Shown here in pieces: positions 62,077 through 64,000 of a stretch of 64,000 nt of DNA. The notes below the pieces were generated by a model. That model had not been told where the DNA came from, ran no database searches, and was given only the letters and a program-made list of their open reading frames with translations. This stretch comes from Mediterraneibacter catenae. GTDB taxonomy: Bacteria > Bacillota > Clostridia > Lachnospirales > Lachnospiraceae. Position 1 is the stretch's first letter; the number at the start of each line of letters is the position of its first letter. The stretch lies in the NCBI RefSeq assembly GCF_008691045.1, contig NZ_VMSO01000004.1, positions 103,859 through 167,858 of the forward strand, given 5' to 3'. A program made the translations under genes and the position numbers.

Positions 62077-62175
62077 TTATTTTTTGACAAGAGTTTTTAC
62101 GATGTAGGCGCTTAGGAGAACGCCCAATACCGCAAATACGGCCATCATGATGAATACGATCCTGTATCCCGAAGG
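62077..62175 (-). pseudogene. 3' remnant of a membrane transporter, MFS-like
   Basis: A 32-codon fragment ending YRIVFIMMAVFAVLGV...IVKTLVKK and TAA on the minus strand reads as the final membrane helix and basic tail of a major-facilitator-type transporter. Nothing upstream encodes the rest; the frame runs into an unrelated gene fragment, so the 5' part has been deleted. Confidence 0.6.
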
Positions 62176-62177
62176 AG

Positions 62178-62348
62178 ATGGTGTGCTGCGGCGACAGCTA
62201 CAATGATATCGCGATGCTGCAGTATGCGGGACTGGGTGCAGCCATGGCGAATGCTCCGGACAAAGTTAAGTTTATCGCGGATTATGTTACAGAGAGAGAT
62301 AACGATCATGCCGGGGTGACAGAAGTGATAGAGAGGTTTTTCCGTTAA
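62178..62348 (+). pseudogene. 3' remnant of a Cof-type HAD phosphatase
   Basis: A 56-residue fragment: CCGDSYNDIAMLQYAGLGAAMANAP, then FIADYVTERDNDHAGVTEVIERF. This is the motif IV and C-terminal end of Cof/YidA-type HAD phosphatases. The N-terminal nucleophile part is missing and no start exists, so it is a non-functional relic abutting the MFS remnant. Confidence 0.75.
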
Positions 62349-62414
62349 TGCTTTGACCGGTCTTCTTTGTCATGATATGATGATAGCAGAAAATCAGGGC
62401 AGGGAGGACGATAT

Positions 62415-63065
62415 ATGAGATTAAGAAATATACCGCGGGCCGAAGGAACACTTCAGGCCCATAATATAGTAATAAAAAGACCCGAGGATCAGAAAGGCTG
62501 CTGGAAGCAGGTGTTCGGAAATAAACATCCTATACGGGTTGAGATCGGAACGGGAAAAGGCCGTTTTATTCTGAATATGGCAAAAGAGAATCCGCAAATA
62601 AACTTTGTGGGAATTGAGAGATATTCCAGCGTACTGCTGCGGGCAGTTGAGAAATTTGATACAGATGAATTCAAAGAGCTGGAGAATGTGAGGTTTATCT
62701 GTATAGATGCAAGAAGGATAGAAGAAGTATTTGCGAAAGATGAGGTGGACAGGATCTATTTGAATTTTTCTGATCCATGGCCGAAAGCAAGACATGCCAA
62801 GAGACGGCTTACTTCTACAGAATTTCTTGAGAGATACCAGAAAGTACTCGTGCCGTTTGGCAGGCTGGAGTTTAAGACAGACAATACGGAGCTGTTTAAT
62901 TTCTCGCTTGAACAGATGAAAGAGGCCGGCTGGACGCTTCAGGGATTCACGTATGATCTTCATCATAACGAAGAGATGAACAGTGGGAATATCATGACGG
63001 AATATGAGGAGAAATTCTCGGGGAAAGGAAATCCGATCAATAAGCTTATTGCAGTGAGAAAATAG
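62415..63065 (+). CDS. trmB: tRNA (guanosine(46)-N7)-methyltransferase
   Basis: A 216-residue tRNA methyltransferase: SAM-binding VEIGTGKGRFI, NFVGIERYS, and the substrate region LNFSDPWPKARHAKRRLT with the catalytic Asp in SDPWPK. It adds the m7G46 of many tRNAs. GGAGG is 6 nt before the ATG. It lies between a deletion scar and small genes. Confidence 0.95.
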   Translation: MRLRNIPRAEGTLQAHNIVIKRPEDQKGCWKQVFGNKHPIRVEIGTGKGRFILNMAKENPQINFVGIERYSSVLLRAVEKFDTDEFKELENVRFICIDARRIEEVFAKDEVDRIYLNFSDPWPKARHAKRRLTSTEFLERYQKVLVPFGRLEFKTDNTELFNFSLEQMKEAGWTLQGFTYDLHHNEEMNSGNIMTEYEEKFSGKGNPINKLIAVRK

Positions 63066-63146
63066 TGAAATATCCGGCAAACGGACACGTTTCTGTCCTG
63101 AGGGCATATAATAATTTATAACTCCTCAAGAGGCAGGTGTATTATT

Positions 63147-63314
63147 TTGAGAAAAAAATGCTGGAAAACATGTGCCGGAGAAATATTCTACTGTAAGCCA
63201 TGGCTCAACCGTCAGATTCTCTGTATCCGCAAATCTATACTGGAAGTGTCTAAGATACTGAATTCAGGCATCTGCCACGGGCACGATAAAAATAACCGGG
63301 AAGGCAGGTGCTAG
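63147..63314 (+). CDS. putative small Cys-rich protein (55 residues)
   Basis: A possible 55-residue ORF from TTG 63147, basic and Cys-rich (RKKCWKTCAGEIFYCKPW, later ILCIR and GICHGH). AGG elements precede it, but no ATG is available and the stop lies only 2 nt before the thioredoxin-like gene. Six cysteines and a nearby thioredoxin-like protein make translation plausible, yet homologues would be needed to be sure. Confidence 0.4.
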   Translation: MRKKCWKTCAGEIFYCKPWLNRQILCIRKSILEVSKILNSGICHGHDKNNREGRC

Positions 63315-63316
63315 AC

Positions 63317-63634
63317 ATGGCTGTCAAACAAATCGATCCGAAAAGTTTTGAGGCAGAGGTGAGCAGGTCAGAGCTGCCTGTGCTGCTGGAATTTTATGCC
63401 TCCTGGTGTCCGCGGTGCGCAATGATGGAAGACGTGCTGGAACAGTTCACAGCGGAACAGAGCGGCAGAATCAAAGTGTACAGCATGGAGGAAGAACAGG
63501 CAGCACAGCTTATGGAGTATTATGGAGTGGATAGAGTTCCGGCCTTTTTGGCCTTTTACAATGGAAAAGTGACGGGAGTCATTGTGGGTGGCACATCAAA
63601 AGAAGCGCTGGAAAGCATGTTTCGGCGTAAATAA
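63317..63634 (+). CDS. thioredoxin-like protein with WCPRC active site
   Basis: A 105-residue thioredoxin fold: LLEFYASWCPRCAMMEDV, cis-Pro in VDRVPAFLAFYNGK, then GTSKEALESMF. The active site is WCPRC (Cys31, Cys34) instead of WCGPC, so redox potential may differ. I start at ATG 63317; TTG 63308 is earlier but less likely. It acts as a cytosolic dithiol reductase or dedicated redox partner; no signal peptide. Confidence 0.85.
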   Translation: MAVKQIDPKSFEAEVSRSELPVLLEFYASWCPRCAMMEDVLEQFTAEQSGRIKVYSMEEEQAAQLMEYYGVDRVPAFLAFYNGKVTGVIVGGTSKEALESMFRRK

Positions 63635-63707
63635 ACGACTTTTTGCACTGTTCAACGCAGAATCTGCAATTAAAATAAAGATTGAGTAAAAAAATGTAAA
63701 AAAAAGC

Positions 63708-63736
63708 TTGCATTTTTATAAACTGTCGTATATAAT
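63708..63736 (+). promoter_or_regulatory. Promoter of tRNA-Lys
   Basis: TTGCAT (63708-63713) and TATAAT (63731-63736) with a 17-nt spacer, 30 nt before the tRNA. Confidence 0.75.
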
Positions 63737-63766
63737 AACTTTTGCGTTGTTTGATACGTAAGATAA

Positions 63767-63839
63767 GCGCGATTAGCTCAGCTGGCAGAGCACCTGACTC
63801 TTAATCAGGGTGTCCAGGGTTCGAACCCCTGATCGCGCA
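63767..63839 (+). tRNA. tRNA-Lys (anticodon CUU)
   Basis: A cloverleaf folds cleanly: acceptor GCGCGAT pairs with ATCGCGC, D arm GCTC...GAGC, anticodon stem CCTGA/TCAGG with loop CTCTTAA (anticodon CTT), and T arm CAGGG-TTCGAAC-CCCTG. The 3' CCA is not encoded. It reads lysine AAG codons. Confidence 0.95.
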
Positions 63840-63913
63840 CTTAGAAATCGCTGTTTTTGCAGACATAGAAGCTGCGGGGACGGCGGTTTTTTACGTTAAG
63901 CATTGAGCAACGC

Positions 63914-63978
63914 GCACAGAAAAGAGGAGCGGACTGAGGAATGCTTGCATTCCAGAAGTCCGCTCCTCTTTTCTGTGC
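63914..63978. repeat. Very long hairpin after tRNA-Lys
   Basis: A perfect 22-bp inverted repeat (63914-63935 with 63957-63978, beginning GCACAGAAAAGAGG) encloses a second hairpin, GGAATGC-TT-GCATTCC (63938-63953). No T tract follows. It may be a terminator variant, a palindromic repeat, or part of a unit continuing past the window. A GTGGC-GAAA-GCCAC hairpin follows at 63981-63994. Confidence 0.8.
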
Positions 63979-64000
63979 ATGTGGCGAAAGCCACGACCGA

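Overview
The window looks like a chromosomal segment of a gut-type Lachnospiraceae bacterium (Clostridia, Firmicutes). Supporting signs are strong AGGAGG ribosome binding sites with frequent TTG/GTG starts, a V-type rather than F-type ATPase operon, small families typical of that family (DUF6145- and DUF6472-like), a YtrA-type GntR/ABC operon, a two-subunit iron-sulphur L-serine dehydratase and moderate GC. The species cannot be fixed from sequence reading alone.

Layout. 1-5.0 kb: the 3' part of a CstA-family transporter, convergent with a five-gene GntR/ABC operon whose promoter overlaps a palindrome. 5.1-15.7 kb: a complete GC-rich Wadjet operon, jetABCD (type II by family content), directly followed by a SEC-C protein and an unknown 323-residue protein. 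15.7-29.4 kb: an accessory stretch with a cytidylate-kinase-like protein, small hypotheticals, a frameshifted gene, a HAD phosphatase, a HIRAN protein, a WYL regulator, an internally deleted AAA/PD-(D/E)XK gene, an AT-rich PLD-helicase-DUF3427 gene with a Nudix gene, and an MrfA-like DUF1998 helicase translationally coupled to a UvrD-type helicase. 29.6-35.6 kb: core genes for potassium uptake (ktrB, ktrA), an RNA methyltransferase, argF with an ArgR-like operator, and sdaAB/sdaAA.

35.6-41.2 kb: an ABC importer of unknown substrate with a CehA/McbA-type PHP hydrolase and a TetR regulator. 41.2-49.5 kb: a GT8 glycosyltransferase, a DUF308 protein, ftsH, a radical SAM protein, a LysR regulator and birA. 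This part holds one of two copies of a GGGGACGTAGT hairpin repeat (the other is at 39.5 kb) and a 131-bp tandem repeat after birA. 49.5-51.8 kb: an osmoprotectant-type ABC importer. 51.9-61.9 kb: a V-type ATPase operon on the minus strand. Between its ntpB and ntpD genes lie a GNAT gene, a MntA/HepT-like nucleotidyltransferase-HEPN pair and a stand-alone FakA-like domain. 62-64 kb: a scar carrying the 3' ends of two lost genes, then trmB, a short Cys-rich ORF, a thioredoxin-like protein, tRNA-Lys(CUU) and a very long hairpin.

The most notable points are the Wadjet operon with its two trailing genes, the helicase-rich island with decayed genes around it, the toxin-antitoxin-like pair inside the ATPase operon, and the two unexplained hairpin or tandem repeat families. 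No wholly new system can be proven from sequence alone.
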